From Candidatus Egerieousia excrementavium (GTDB lineage: Bacteria; Bacteroidota; Bacteroidia; Bacteroidales; UBA932): a stretch of 26,388 nucleotides of DNA. The position numbers and the translations under genes were made by a program. Shown here piece after piece: positions 16,407-23,982 of the stretch. How positions within the stretch are numbered: the first letter of the stretch is position 1; each line of letters opens with the position of its first letter. The notes under the pieces were generated by a model that ran no database searches, was not told where the DNA came from, and saw only the letters and a program-made list of their open reading frames with translations. The DNA lies in contig JADINB010000080.1 of assembly GCA_017694275.1 (NCBI GenBank), positions 1 to 26,388 of the forward strand, written 5' to 3'.

Positions 16407-17965
16407 AAAAGGGAATGAATTTTAAAATTGCCGCGCTGCTGTCGGTCTCTCTTGCAGCATCTGCTTTTGTATCATGTATACAGAACGACATACCTTATCC
16501 TAAGATTGTTGCAGACATTACTGCCTTCAAGGTCAGCGGGCAGAAAAGTGATGCAGTCATAAATACGACAGACAGGAGCGTGACGGTAGACCTGGCAGAT
16601 ACGGTAGACTTGAAAAACGTAATACTGTTGCAGTTAGAGGTCTCCAACGGGGCTACGGTCACTCCGGAGATAACCTCTGCCATAGATCTGTCGGAACCCT
16701 TCATATATACTCTTACCACCTATCAGGATTATCTGTGGACAATAAATGCCACACAGACTGTAGAGAGATATATCAGGGCCGAGAACCAGATAGGCAATGC
16801 AATTTTTGACGAGTACAGCAAGATTGCGCTTGTTACGGTTTCGAGTGAGACCGACCGTGCAGACGTGCAGATTTCCGATATGAAGCTCGGGCCGGAGGGA
16901 AGTGAGATAACCCCAGATTTTACAACTGTTACCGATTTTTCCTCTTCGGTGGAGTTTACCTGGAACTACAAGAACAGAAGCGAGACTTGGACGGTCAAGG
17001 TGGTCAAGTCTTCGCAGGGTGTGGTAACCGGAGAGGCCAATGCCTTTGCGCGCCGCGCAATCGTGGAGGGCGAGTTCCAGTCTGGTTCCGGTTCCCCTTC
17101 GTTCTCGTACAGGAAGAGTTCGGATAGCGAGTGGACTGCCTTTTCCGGGAGCGTGACTGTTGACGGAGGCGCCTTTTCCGCGACCATAACGGGGCTGGAG
17201 CCATCTACTGAATATGCGGTAAAGGCTGTCGTGGGTGAGATGGAAGGAGAGGAGGTGCTGTTTGTCACCGAGGCGGAGCAGTCTGTGGAGAACATGGATT
17301 TTGAAAACTGGATAAAGGAGGGCAAAAGCTGGTTCCCGAATCTTGACCTTTCAGATGCCCACTATTTCTGGGATACCGGAAACAAGGGGGCGAATACGCT
17401 TTCAGAAAAGAATCCTACCACGCCGGAAGAGAGCGTGACCGTAAGCGGGAAAAGTGCCAAAATGGCCTCTACGGCGGTTCTCGGAATATTTGCGGCAGGC
17501 AACATATATACAGGCAAGTATGTAAGCACTACGGGAGTCGGCGCGAGGCTCGATTTCGGAGTTCCATTTACTTCGCGTCCTACCGGATTGAAAGGTTACT
17601 ATTATTATACTCCGGGGATAGTGGACAAGGCAGACGACAGCCACTCTTACCTTTTGGGGCAAAATGACACTTGCCACATATATGCTGTGCTGGCCGACTG
17701 GGGAGCACCTTTTCCATTGAATACGACAACCGGCGAACTGCTTGATCTGGACAACGATTCCGGTATAATAGCGATAGCCTCGCTCAAGGACGGTACGGGA
17801 ACCGACGGCTTTGTGGAGTTCAACATAGAGTTCGATTACAGAAGCCTGGAACGCAAGCCGACCCACATCCTGATTGTCGCATCTGCCAGCATGTTCGGAG
17901 ACTATTTCACCGGCAGCACCTCGTCTGTGCTTTATGCAGACGAATTTGAGCTGACTTACGAATAG
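16403..17965 (+). CDS. PCMD-domain surface lipoprotein (520 aa)
   Basis: The start codon overlaps the previous stop (ATGA), indicating translational coupling. The signal peptide ends AASAFVSC, with lipid Cys25 followed by IQNDIPYP. Unlike the other cluster members it lacks DUF4493. Two beta-sandwich repeats of a kind common in Bacteroidales surface proteins replace it (about 35-120 and 120-205), each ending in an aromatic strand such as YLWTINATQ and ETWTVKVVK. An Fn3-like module (GLEPSTEYAVKAVVGEMEGEE) and a PCMD domain from ENMDFENWIKEGKSW to DEFELTYE follow. Last gene of the cluster. Probably a ligand-binding surface protein, ligand unknown. Confidence 0.8.
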   Translation: MKKGMNFKIAALLSVSLAASAFVSCIQNDIPYPKIVADITAFKVSGQKSDAVINTTDRSVTVDLADTVDLKNVILLQLEVSNGATVTPEITSAIDLSEPFIYTLTTYQDYLWTINATQTVERYIRAENQIGNAIFDEYSKIALVTVSSETDRADVQISDMKLGPEGSEITPDFTTVTDFSSSVEFTWNYKNRSETWTVKVVKSSQGVVTGEANAFARRAIVEGEFQSGSGSPSFSYRKSSDSEWTAFSGSVTVDGGAFSATITGLEPSTEYAVKAVVGEMEGEEVLFVTEAEQSVENMDFENWIKEGKSWFPNLDLSDAHYFWDTGNKGANTLSEKNPTTPEESVTVSGKSAKMASTAVLGIFAAGNIYTGKYVSTTGVGARLDFGVPFTSRPTGLKGYYYYTPGIVDKADDSHSYLLGQNDTCHIYAVLADWGAPFPLNTTTGELLDLDNDSGIIAIASLKDGTGTDGFVEFNIEFDYRSLERKPTHILIVASASMFGDYFTGSTSSVLYADEFELTYE

Positions 17966-17967
17966 CA

Positions 17968-17987
17968 GGGTCTGCAGGATATTTTTG
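17968..17987 (+). terminator. Weak terminator-like hairpin after the lipoprotein cluster
   Basis: GCAG, GGT, CTGC forms a 4-bp hairpin followed by AGGATATTTTTG shortly after the last stop codon. The stem is short, so this is tentative. The same TATTTTTG (17980-17987) also fits a -7 box but has no -33 partner. Confidence 0.25.
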
Positions 17988-17996
17988 TACTTACAA

Positions 17997-18027
17997 TTTG
18001 TTACAATAAATTTTTTTTCTACTTTTG
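17997..18027 (+). promoter_or_regulatory. Promoter of the leu operon
   Basis: TTTG (17997-18000), 19 bases, TACTTTTG (18020-18027). This is an exact Bacteroides-type promoter with the same spacing as the met operon promoter. It predicts a transcript start near 18033 and a leader of about 205 bases before leuA. Confidence 0.85.
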
Positions 18028-18032
18028 TAGGC

Positions 18033-18049
18033 GCAACCGGTATGGTTGC
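18033..18049 (+). repeat. 5'-terminal hairpin of the leu leader
   Basis: GCAACC, loop GGTAT, GGTTGC: a perfect 6-bp stem starting about where transcription should begin. The ATG of a small upstream ORF begins in the loop and runs into the second arm. Confidence 0.55.
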
Positions 18050-18068
18050 CAGATTATGGAATTTATGA
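18042..18068 (+). CDS. Possible first leader mini-ORF, MVARLWNL
   Basis: An eight-codon ORF with two Leu (TTA) codons. Its TGA overlaps the ATG of the longer Leu-rich leader ORF as ATGA (18065-18068), an arrangement used for translational coupling. It may be a real first leader cistron or chance. Nothing but position and overlap supports it. Confidence 0.3.
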   Translation: MVARLWNL

Positions 18069-18118
18069 AAGATTTTCGACTGTCACTACTGCATTTGTTG
18101 CTCGCCCGTAAAGCGTGA
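18065..18118 (+). CDS. Leu-rich leader peptide of the leu operon
   Basis: A 17-codon ORF, MKDFRLSLLHLLLARKA, then TGA. Six of its codons are Leu (CTG, CTA, CTG, TTG, TTG, CTC), clustered within eight consecutive codons. An in-frame ATG at 18056 would add MEF. It lies between a perfect promoter and a GC-rich hairpin upstream of leuA, the textbook layout for attenuation by leucyl-tRNA availability. The segment GACTGT (18078-18083), which includes the first Leu codon, can pair with ACAGTC (18133-18138). GCCCG (18104-18108) can pair with the 3' arm of the downstream hairpin. Both are candidate competing structures. Confidence 0.75.
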   Translation: MKDFRLSLLHLLLARKA

Positions 18119-18160
18119 GAGGATGCTTCTGTACAGTCTGGAATAAAAAGGATAATTGCT

Positions 18161-18200
18161 GGGGCTGCTCTCATTTGAATATGCGGGCAGCCCTTTGAAT
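18161..18200 (+). terminator. Attenuator-like hairpin before leuA
   Basis: GGGCTGC (18162-18168) and GCAGCCC (18187-18193) form a perfect 7-bp GC-rich stem with an 18-base loop, followed by TTTGAATT. It lies 43 bases after the leader peptide stop and 38 bases before leuA. The U-tract is short, so termination efficiency is uncertain. Confidence 0.6.
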
Positions 18201-18237
18201 TATGACTAAGTTATAAATCGTAACCGTTTTTCGAGAT

Positions 18238-19737
18238 ATGGAAGAGAAAAAGATTTACATTTTCGATACTACCCTAAGAGACGGGGAACAGGTGCCGGGA
18301 TGCCAGTTGAACACCATAGAAAAGGTGGAACTGGCCAAATCGCTTGAAATGCTCAAGGTCGACATAATCGAGTGTGGTTTTCCGGTTTCAAGCCCGGGAG
18401 ATTTCAATTCGGTAGTGGAAATTTCAAAAAACATAAAGGAGAGTACGGTCTGCGCCCTTACACGTGCCGTGGAAAAAGATATTGAAGTGGCCGCAGAGGC
18501 TCTGCACTTTGCAAAAAAAGGCAGAATCCATACCGGAATAGGAACCTCAGACCCTCATATAAAATACAAGTTCAACTCCAACAGGGAGGAGATAATAGAG
18601 AGGGCTGTAAAGGCTGTAAAATATGCCAGAAAATTCATAGATGACGTGGAGTTTTATGCCGAAGATGCAGGAAGGACAGACAACGAGTATCTTGCAAGGG
18701 TAGTGGAGGCTGTGATTGCGGCGGGCGCAACGGTGGTAAACATACCTGATACTACCGGATACTGTACGCCGTGGGAGTATGGCGAGAAGATAAAATATCT
18801 TATGGAGCATGTCCCGAACGTAGACAAGGCCATTCTCTCCACCCACTGCCACAACGACCTTGGAATGGCAACGGCCAATACCATCTCCGGTATAATGAAC
18901 GGTGCGCGCCAGGCTGAAGTTACAATAAACGGAATAGGCGAAAGGGCAGGAAACACCTCTCTCGAGGAGGTTGTGATGACCCTCAAATGCAGAAAAGACC
19001 TGCCTTTCCGTACAGATATAGATACAAAGCAGATATACAAGAATTCGCGTCTTGTCTCCACGCTCATGCGCATGCCTGTGCAGCCTAACAAGGCGATAGT
19101 GGGGCGCAACGCCTTTGCACACTCTTCAGGCATACATCAGGACGGAGTGCTCAAGAACAGGGAGAACTACGAAATCATAGATCCTGTAGACGTAGGTGTG
19201 AACGACTCTGTGATAGCCCTCACGGCGCGCAGCGGCCGGGCGGCTCTCAACCATCACTATCAGAGGCTCGGAATCAACCTCACCAGCGAAGAGCTTAACG
19301 CCGCGTATGAAAAGTTCCTGCTTCTTGCAGACCGCAAGAAAGATGTGAACGACAGCGACCTGCTCATAATAGTCGGCGTTAACAGAAGCGAGGCTGCAAG
19401 AAAGGTAAGGCTCAAGTTCCTGCAGGTTGTGTGCGGAAAGAGTTCGGTACCCATGGCTACCGTGAAATTGAACATAGACGGTGAGATTTGTGAGGCGACC
19501 TCTTCTGGCAACGGACCTATAGACGCAGCCTTTTCTGCTGTCAAGAAACTTGTGAACAGGAAGATAGTGGTTGAGGAATTTCTGGTGCAGGCGATAACGC
19601 GCGGCAGCGACGATGTGGGAAAGGTACATGTGCAGGTAGAGAACCGCGGCAACCTCTATTACGGATTTTCTGCAAATACCGATATAATAACGGCAGCCGT
19701 GGAGGCCTTTGTGGACGCAATATCCAAATTCATATAA
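18238..19737 (+). CDS. leuA: 2-isopropylmalate synthase
   Basis: Condenses acetyl-CoA with 2-ketoisovalerate, the first step of leucine synthesis. The 499-residue product has the metal-binding DTTLRDGEQVPG (10-21), the HCHNDLGMATAN motif with His203 and His205, GIGERAGNTSLEE, and the C-terminal allosteric LeuA-dimer domain from about residue 370. GERAGN and HSSGIHQDG favour isopropylmalate synthase over homocitrate or citramalate synthase, and leuCDB downstream agrees. Citramalate synthase remains a minor alternative. It is the first structural gene after a leader with a Leu-rich peptide and hairpin, so it is probably controlled by attenuation as well as leucine feedback. leuC follows after 3 bases. 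Confidence 0.95.
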   Translation: MEEKKIYIFDTTLRDGEQVPGCQLNTIEKVELAKSLEMLKVDIIECGFPVSSPGDFNSVVEISKNIKESTVCALTRAVEKDIEVAAEALHFAKKGRIHTGIGTSDPHIKYKFNSNREEIIERAVKAVKYARKFIDDVEFYAEDAGRTDNEYLARVVEAVIAAGATVVNIPDTTGYCTPWEYGEKIKYLMEHVPNVDKAILSTHCHNDLGMATANTISGIMNGARQAEVTINGIGERAGNTSLEEVVMTLKCRKDLPFRTDIDTKQIYKNSRLVSTLMRMPVQPNKAIVGRNAFAHSSGIHQDGVLKNRENYEIIDPVDVGVNDSVIALTARSGRAALNHHYQRLGINLTSEELNAAYEKFLLLADRKKDVNDSDLLIIVGVNRSEAARKVRLKFLQVVCGKSSVPMATVKLNIDGEICEATSSGNGPIDAAFSAVKKLVNRKIVVEEFLVQAITRGSDDVGKVHVQVENRGNLYYGFSANTDIITAAVEAFVDAISKFI

Positions 19738-19740
19738 AGT

Positions 19741-21123
19741 ATGGCGACAGGTAAGACATTATTCGACAAGATATGGGATGCCCATGTGGTGCAGCAGCTT
19801 GAAAACGGCCCTGCACAGCTCTACATAGACAGGCATTATATTCATGAGGTGACATCGCCACAGGCTTTCGAGGGGCTCAGGGCTAAGGGTATAAAGGTGT
19901 TCAGGCCGGGCCGCACGTTTGCCACATGCGACCATAACGTACCTACGCTCAATCAGGACAAGCCAATCAAGGATGACTCCTGCAGAATACCTGTTGAGGT
20001 GCTTGCAAGAAACTGCATGGAGAACGGCATAGAATATTTCCCGCTGCGCGACCCTTCCAACGGTATCGTGCATGTCATAGGCCCTGAGCAGGGGTTGACG
20101 CTGCCAGGCATGTGTATTGTCTGTGGAGACAGCCATACTGCAACTCACGGAGCGTTTGGTTCCATAGCCTTCGGGATAGGTACAAGCGAGGTAGAGATGG
20201 TGCTCGCCACCCAGACGCTTTTGCAGAACAAGCCCGCTCAGATGAGGATTACAATAAACGGAAAGCTCGGAAAATGCGTTACGCCAAAAGATGTGATTCT
20301 TTATGTCATTTCCAAGGTGGGGACAGGCGGAGGAACCGGTTATTTTGTAGAATATGCCGGAGAGGTGTTTGAACAGATGAGCATGGAGGGCAGGATGACA
20401 GTATGCAACATGAGTATCGAGATGGGAGCCAGAGGCGGATTCGTGGCGCCTGACAAGACTACTTTCGAGTATGTGAAAGGGCGGAGGTTCGCCCCGTCCG
20501 GTGCGGAGTTCGACAAGGCGGTCGAGCAGTGGAGCAGGCTCTACAGCGACCCTGATGCAGTTTTCGACAAGGAGTATGTATTTGACGGTGCAGACATTGC
20601 TCCAATGATAACTTACGGAACAGATCCCGGGCGCGGAATTGCCATAGACGGGGTTATACCGGAGTGCGACGAGAGCGGAATGAAAGGGTTGGCCTATATG
20701 GGCTTTGCTCCTGGAGAGAAGATGACAGGCAAAAAAGTGGACTATATTTTCGTGGGCAGTTGCACTAACGGCAGAATAGAGGATTTCAGGGCATTCGCCG
20801 GTTTTGTAAAGGGGAAAAGGGCGGCAGATGGCATAACCGTATGGCTTGTCCCCGGTTCTGTTGAGGTCGAGAGGAAAATCAGGGAGGAAGGGCTGGAGAA
20901 GATTCTCAATGATGCAGGCTTTGTCTTGAGACAGCCAGGCTGCTCTGCGTGCCTTGCAATGAATGAAGACAAGGTGCCTGCCGGTGCCTATTCGCTCTCT
21001 ACTTCAAACAGAAACTTTGAGGGGCGGCAGGGCCAGGGTGCAAGGACAATGCTCTGCAGTCCGCTGGTTGCGGCGGCGGCAGCCGTTACGGGTGTGATAA
21101 CAGACCCCCGTTCCGTTGAATGA
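19741..21123 (+). CDS. leuC: 3-isopropylmalate dehydratase large subunit
   Basis: With LeuD it isomerises 2- to 3-isopropylmalate in the cytoplasm, using a [4Fe-4S] cluster. The 460-residue product shows VCGDSHTATHGAFGSIAFGIGTSE and the three cluster cysteines: Cys341 in VGSCTNGR, and Cys401 and Cys404 in QPGCSACLAMNED. The length and C-terminal SNRNFEGRQG segment are usual for bacterial LeuC. It starts 3 bases after leuA. A 94-base gap with a nested hairpin separates it from leuD, unlike the tight packing of the other leu genes. Confidence 0.96.
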   Translation: MATGKTLFDKIWDAHVVQQLENGPAQLYIDRHYIHEVTSPQAFEGLRAKGIKVFRPGRTFATCDHNVPTLNQDKPIKDDSCRIPVEVLARNCMENGIEYFPLRDPSNGIVHVIGPEQGLTLPGMCIVCGDSHTATHGAFGSIAFGIGTSEVEMVLATQTLLQNKPAQMRITINGKLGKCVTPKDVILYVISKVGTGGGTGYFVEYAGEVFEQMSMEGRMTVCNMSIEMGARGGFVAPDKTTFEYVKGRRFAPSGAEFDKAVEQWSRLYSDPDAVFDKEYVFDGADIAPMITYGTDPGRGIAIDGVIPECDESGMKGLAYMGFAPGEKMTGKKVDYIFVGSCTNGRIEDFRAFAGFVKGKRAADGITVWLVPGSVEVERKIREEGLEKILNDAGFVLRQPGCSACLAMNEDKVPAGAYSLSTSNRNFEGRQGQGARTMLCSPLVAAAAAVTGVITDPRSVE

Positions 21124-21127
21124 CATG

Positions 21128-21172
21128 CTGCCGGCTCAATCGCCGCCCTGTTGCGGCTGTCATTGCCGGCAG
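21128..21172. repeat. Nested inverted repeat between leuC and leuD
   Basis: The outer arms CTGCCGGC and GCCGGCAG (8 bp, perfect) enclose the inner arms GCCGC and GCGGC (5 bp). It has no following T-run, so it is more likely a processing, stability or partial termination element than a full terminator. Confidence 0.55.
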
Positions 21173-21217
21173 ATGTTCAGACTTTGATTATGGATATGAA
21201 AATAAAAAAACAGAGAT

Positions 21218-21826
21218 ATGTCTTTTGAAAAGATAAACATATTGCAGTCTGCTGTTGTGGCTACACCAGTGGAGAATATAGATACAGACCAGATTATACC
21301 GGCCCGTTTCCTGAAGGCCACCACGCGGGAGGGTTTTGGCGATGCAATGTTCAGAGACTGGAGATTCAACGGCGACGGGTCTCCCCGGGACTCGGTATTT
21401 GCCGCTGCACCGGAAGGAGCGAAAATCCTTGTCGCCGGAAGAAATTTCGGTTGTGGCTCAAGCCGTGAACATGCAGCATGGGCCCTGGCAGATTACGGTT
21501 TCAGGGCGGTGGTTTCGAGTTTCTTTGCAGATATTTTCAAGAACAATGCGCTCAACAACGGGCTGCTGCCCGTACAGGTGAGCGAAGATTTCCTGCAGAA
21601 AATTCTCAGGCGCCGGAATGAGAACAGAAATATGGAACTCAGGATTAACCTGCCTGAAAAATATGTGGAGATAGTGGAAGGCGGCCAGGCCGTGGCCGGG
21701 ATGAGGGAATATTTCCCGATAGGCGAATACAAGCGCCATTGCCTGGAGAACGGTTTGAGCGACATAGATTATCTGATAACCACACGGCCAATCATAGAAA
21801 ATTTCGAAAAATCAAACGACAAATAG
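21218..21826 (+). CDS. leuD: 3-isopropylmalate dehydratase small subunit
   Basis: The swivel domain partner of LeuC. The 202-residue product has the early motif NIDTDQIIPARFL and the diagnostic GRNFGCGSSREHAAWALADYGF, followed by a C-terminal region that closes the active site. Length is typical. The leuB start codon follows its stop after one base, so the two are likely translated together. The start at 21218 is preceded by an A-rich stretch without a clear Shine-Dalgarno, as for most genes in this window. Confidence 0.96.
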   Translation: MSFEKINILQSAVVATPVENIDTDQIIPARFLKATTREGFGDAMFRDWRFNGDGSPRDSVFAAAPEGAKILVAGRNFGCGSSREHAAWALADYGFRAVVSSFFADIFKNNALNNGLLPVQVSEDFLQKILRRRNENRNMELRINLPEKYVEIVEGGQAVAGMREYFPIGEYKRHCLENGLSDIDYLITTRPIIENFEKSNDK

Positions 21827-21827
21827 T

Positions 21828-22913
21828 ATGAAAAAGAGTATAGCGCTGCTGCCAGGCGATGGTATCGGCCCCGAAATTACGGCGCAGGCTGTTGCCGTAC
21901 TGAACAGCGTGGCAAAAAAATATTCTCATGAGTTTTCCTTTGAGCAGGCTCTGGTAGGTGCATGTGCCATAGATGCGTGCGGAGATCCCTATCCTGATGC
22001 AACGCACCGGATATGCAAAAAGAGCGATGCCGTGCTTTTCGGAGCAATAGGCGACCCCAAGTATGACAACGACCCTTCGGCAAAGGTAAGGCCGGAACAG
22101 GGGCTTCTGAAAATGCGCAAGTCTCTCGGGCTTTTTGCAAACCTGCGCCCAATTGCACCGTTTGCCTCTCTTCGCGAGAGCTCTCCGCTCAAGAACGGAC
22201 GCATAGAGGGTGTAGATCTTGTAATAGTAAGGGAGCTTACGGGAGGGCTTTATTTTGGCGAGCCGAGAGGACGCGACAACGGCGGTACAAGGGCCTTTGA
22301 TACCTGCATTTACAGTAAGGAGGAGATTGTAAGGGTGGCACGGGTGGCATTTGCCCTTGCAAGGGGCAGGAAAAAGCACGTTACAATGGTAGACAAGGCC
22401 AACGTGCTGGAAACAAGCCGCCTTTGGCGCGAAACGGTAAAGGAACTGCACGATAGGGAATATTCCGACATCTCTTTGGACTTTATGTTTGTAGACAATG
22501 CCGCAATGCAGCTTGTAACCTCTCCCGCATTTTTTGACGTTCTGCTTACTGAAAATCTCTTCGGAGATATTCTCAGCGATGAGGCAAGCGTAATTACAGG
22601 CTCCATAGGCCTGCTGCCATCTGCCTCGACAGGAGCAGAAGTGGCTCTTTACGAGCCTATCCACGGCTCATTCCCTCAGGCAAAAGGCAAGAACATTGCA
22701 AACCCTACGGCTACCATTCTCTCTGCTGCGATGATGCTGGATTCGTTCGGCCTTGCCACAGAGGCTTCTGCAGTAAGGGATGCCTGCAAAAAGGCCATAG
22801 AAGAGAGAGTCGTTACTCCAGACCTTCTGACTGCAGCCGAGCGCGAGAGCGGCGTAAAGGGGTATTCCACGACACAGGTGGGAGAGTATGTCTGTCGTAA
22901 TATCTTATCTTGA
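21828..22913 (+). CDS. leuB: 3-isopropylmalate dehydrogenase
   Basis: NAD-dependent oxidative decarboxylation of 3-isopropylmalate to 2-ketoisocaproate. The 361-residue product shows ALLPGDGIGPE at the N-terminus, LLKMRKSLGLFANLRP, ELTGGLYFGEPRG, VDKANVLETSRLWRE, the metal-binding LFGDILSDEASVITGSIGLLPSAS and YEPIHGSFPQAKGKNIANP. These match LeuB rather than isocitrate dehydrogenase. It is the last leucine gene. The transaminase is not in the cluster. A lipoprotein gene follows after 10 bases. Confidence 0.96.
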   Translation: MKKSIALLPGDGIGPEITAQAVAVLNSVAKKYSHEFSFEQALVGACAIDACGDPYPDATHRICKKSDAVLFGAIGDPKYDNDPSAKVRPEQGLLKMRKSLGLFANLRPIAPFASLRESSPLKNGRIEGVDLVIVRELTGGLYFGEPRGRDNGGTRAFDTCIYSKEEIVRVARVAFALARGRKKHVTMVDKANVLETSRLWRETVKELHDREYSDISLDFMFVDNAAMQLVTSPAFFDVLLTENLFGDILSDEASVITGSIGLLPSASTGAEVALYEPIHGSFPQAKGKNIANPTATILSAAMMLDSFGLATEASAVRDACKKAIEERVVTPDLLTAAERESGVKGYSTTQVGEYVCRNILS

Positions 22914-22923
22914 AAGTGCAGCA

Positions 22924-23922
22924 GTGAAAAGGTTTCTTCTGATATTCTTTGTCGCCGCAATATGCGCAGGATGTGACCGCAGGGTCGAACTGCCCGGTTT
23001 CAGCACTGCTCCATGTTTTGGAGAGCAGATTATGGCATATACTTACGCTCCCGGCATGAAGGTGGAGATAAATGCACCTTCTGCATCTGAATTCGACCGG
23101 TCGCTCCCTACGGCCGTGGTATTGTACGGCCTTCCGAATGGCAATACTACAGACTGGACGATAGGCAAGCAGGCGGCAGAAGGTGACGACTGGCATTTCC
23201 AGATACAACATATCGGCGCCCAGACCCGTTATATACGCAGCCTCCGTCCGGGATTCAACCTCGTTACAGTCTATCTTGAGGCGGAACAGTTGAGCTGGGG
23301 CAGCTGGAGGGCTGCAAACAAGGGTGGCGACAGCCTGATTGTAAGGCTTGCAGAAGATTTGCTTGGCATTTTCGGAAAATATGAACCGTATATTGTCCTG
23401 AGCGGCCACAGCGGCGGCGGCAACATACCGTTCGGCTTCATTGATGCGGTAGATACGATTCCTTCATATGTGCATCGTATAGTATTTCTCGACAGTAATT
23501 ACAACTGGGACGATACGCGCTATGGCAGCAAACTGGCAAGGTGGCTCGGCTCTTCTGCCGGAAACAGCCTTTTTGTGGCCTGTTACGATGATGCAAACGC
23601 CCTGCTGAACGGAAAACCGTTTGTCTCTCCCACAGGCGGAACATGGTACAGAAGCGGAGTAATGCTCAAATATCTGCGCGGCTGCCTGCAGAAAGAGTGG
23701 ACAGAGCAGAAATCAGGGAACATTGTCAGTTGCCGCTCCACAGATGACAAGGTGCAGTTTCTTATGATAGAGAATCCTGAGAGGGCAATTCTCCATACGG
23801 TTATGGTCGAGAAAAACGGCTATATCCACTCCCTGCTCTTTGGCACGTCAAAGGAAAACTGCGGGTATGGTTTTATGGAGGACGCAGCATACGGGAACTT
23901 CATTCAGAAAGAGGTCTGGTAG
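22924..23922 (+). CDS. Putative alpha/beta-hydrolase lipoprotein
   Basis: I choose the GTG at 22924, which gives VKRFLLIFFVAAICAGC, a short lipoprotein-like signal with Cys17. The lipobox CAGC is imperfect, since a Leu is usual at -3. An ATG at 22888 overlaps leuB and adds residues that spoil the signal. The 332-residue product has a strand followed by the nucleophile elbow LSGHSGGG (Ser163), preceded by VLYGLPNGN, which could hold oxyanion residues. A candidate catalytic His is in GYIHSL or ILHTVM. It is probably an esterase or peptidase-like hydrolase exported to the envelope. The substrate is unknown. Its place 10 bases after leuB suggests cotranscription with the leu operon without an obvious metabolic link. 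Confidence 0.65.
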   Translation: MKRFLLIFFVAAICAGCDRRVELPGFSTAPCFGEQIMAYTYAPGMKVEINAPSASEFDRSLPTAVVLYGLPNGNTTDWTIGKQAAEGDDWHFQIQHIGAQTRYIRSLRPGFNLVTVYLEAEQLSWGSWRAANKGGDSLIVRLAEDLLGIFGKYEPYIVLSGHSGGGNIPFGFIDAVDTIPSYVHRIVFLDSNYNWDDTRYGSKLARWLGSSAGNSLFVACYDDANALLNGKPFVSPTGGTWYRSGVMLKYLRGCLQKEWTEQKSGNIVSCRSTDDKVQFLMIENPERAILHTVMVEKNGYIHSLLFGTSKENCGYGFMEDAAYGNFIQKEVW

Positions 23923-23982
23923 CATCTGAAAAGGTTGGAAGTCTGTTGCCACAGTCACAAATTTAGACAAATAACTACCGAC

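Noticed and set aside
21125..21187. Small Cys-rich ORF between leuC and leuD (starts MLPAQSPPCCGCHC)
   Set aside because: The cysteines come from the GC-rich inverted repeat and there is no sign of a start context. Probably chance.
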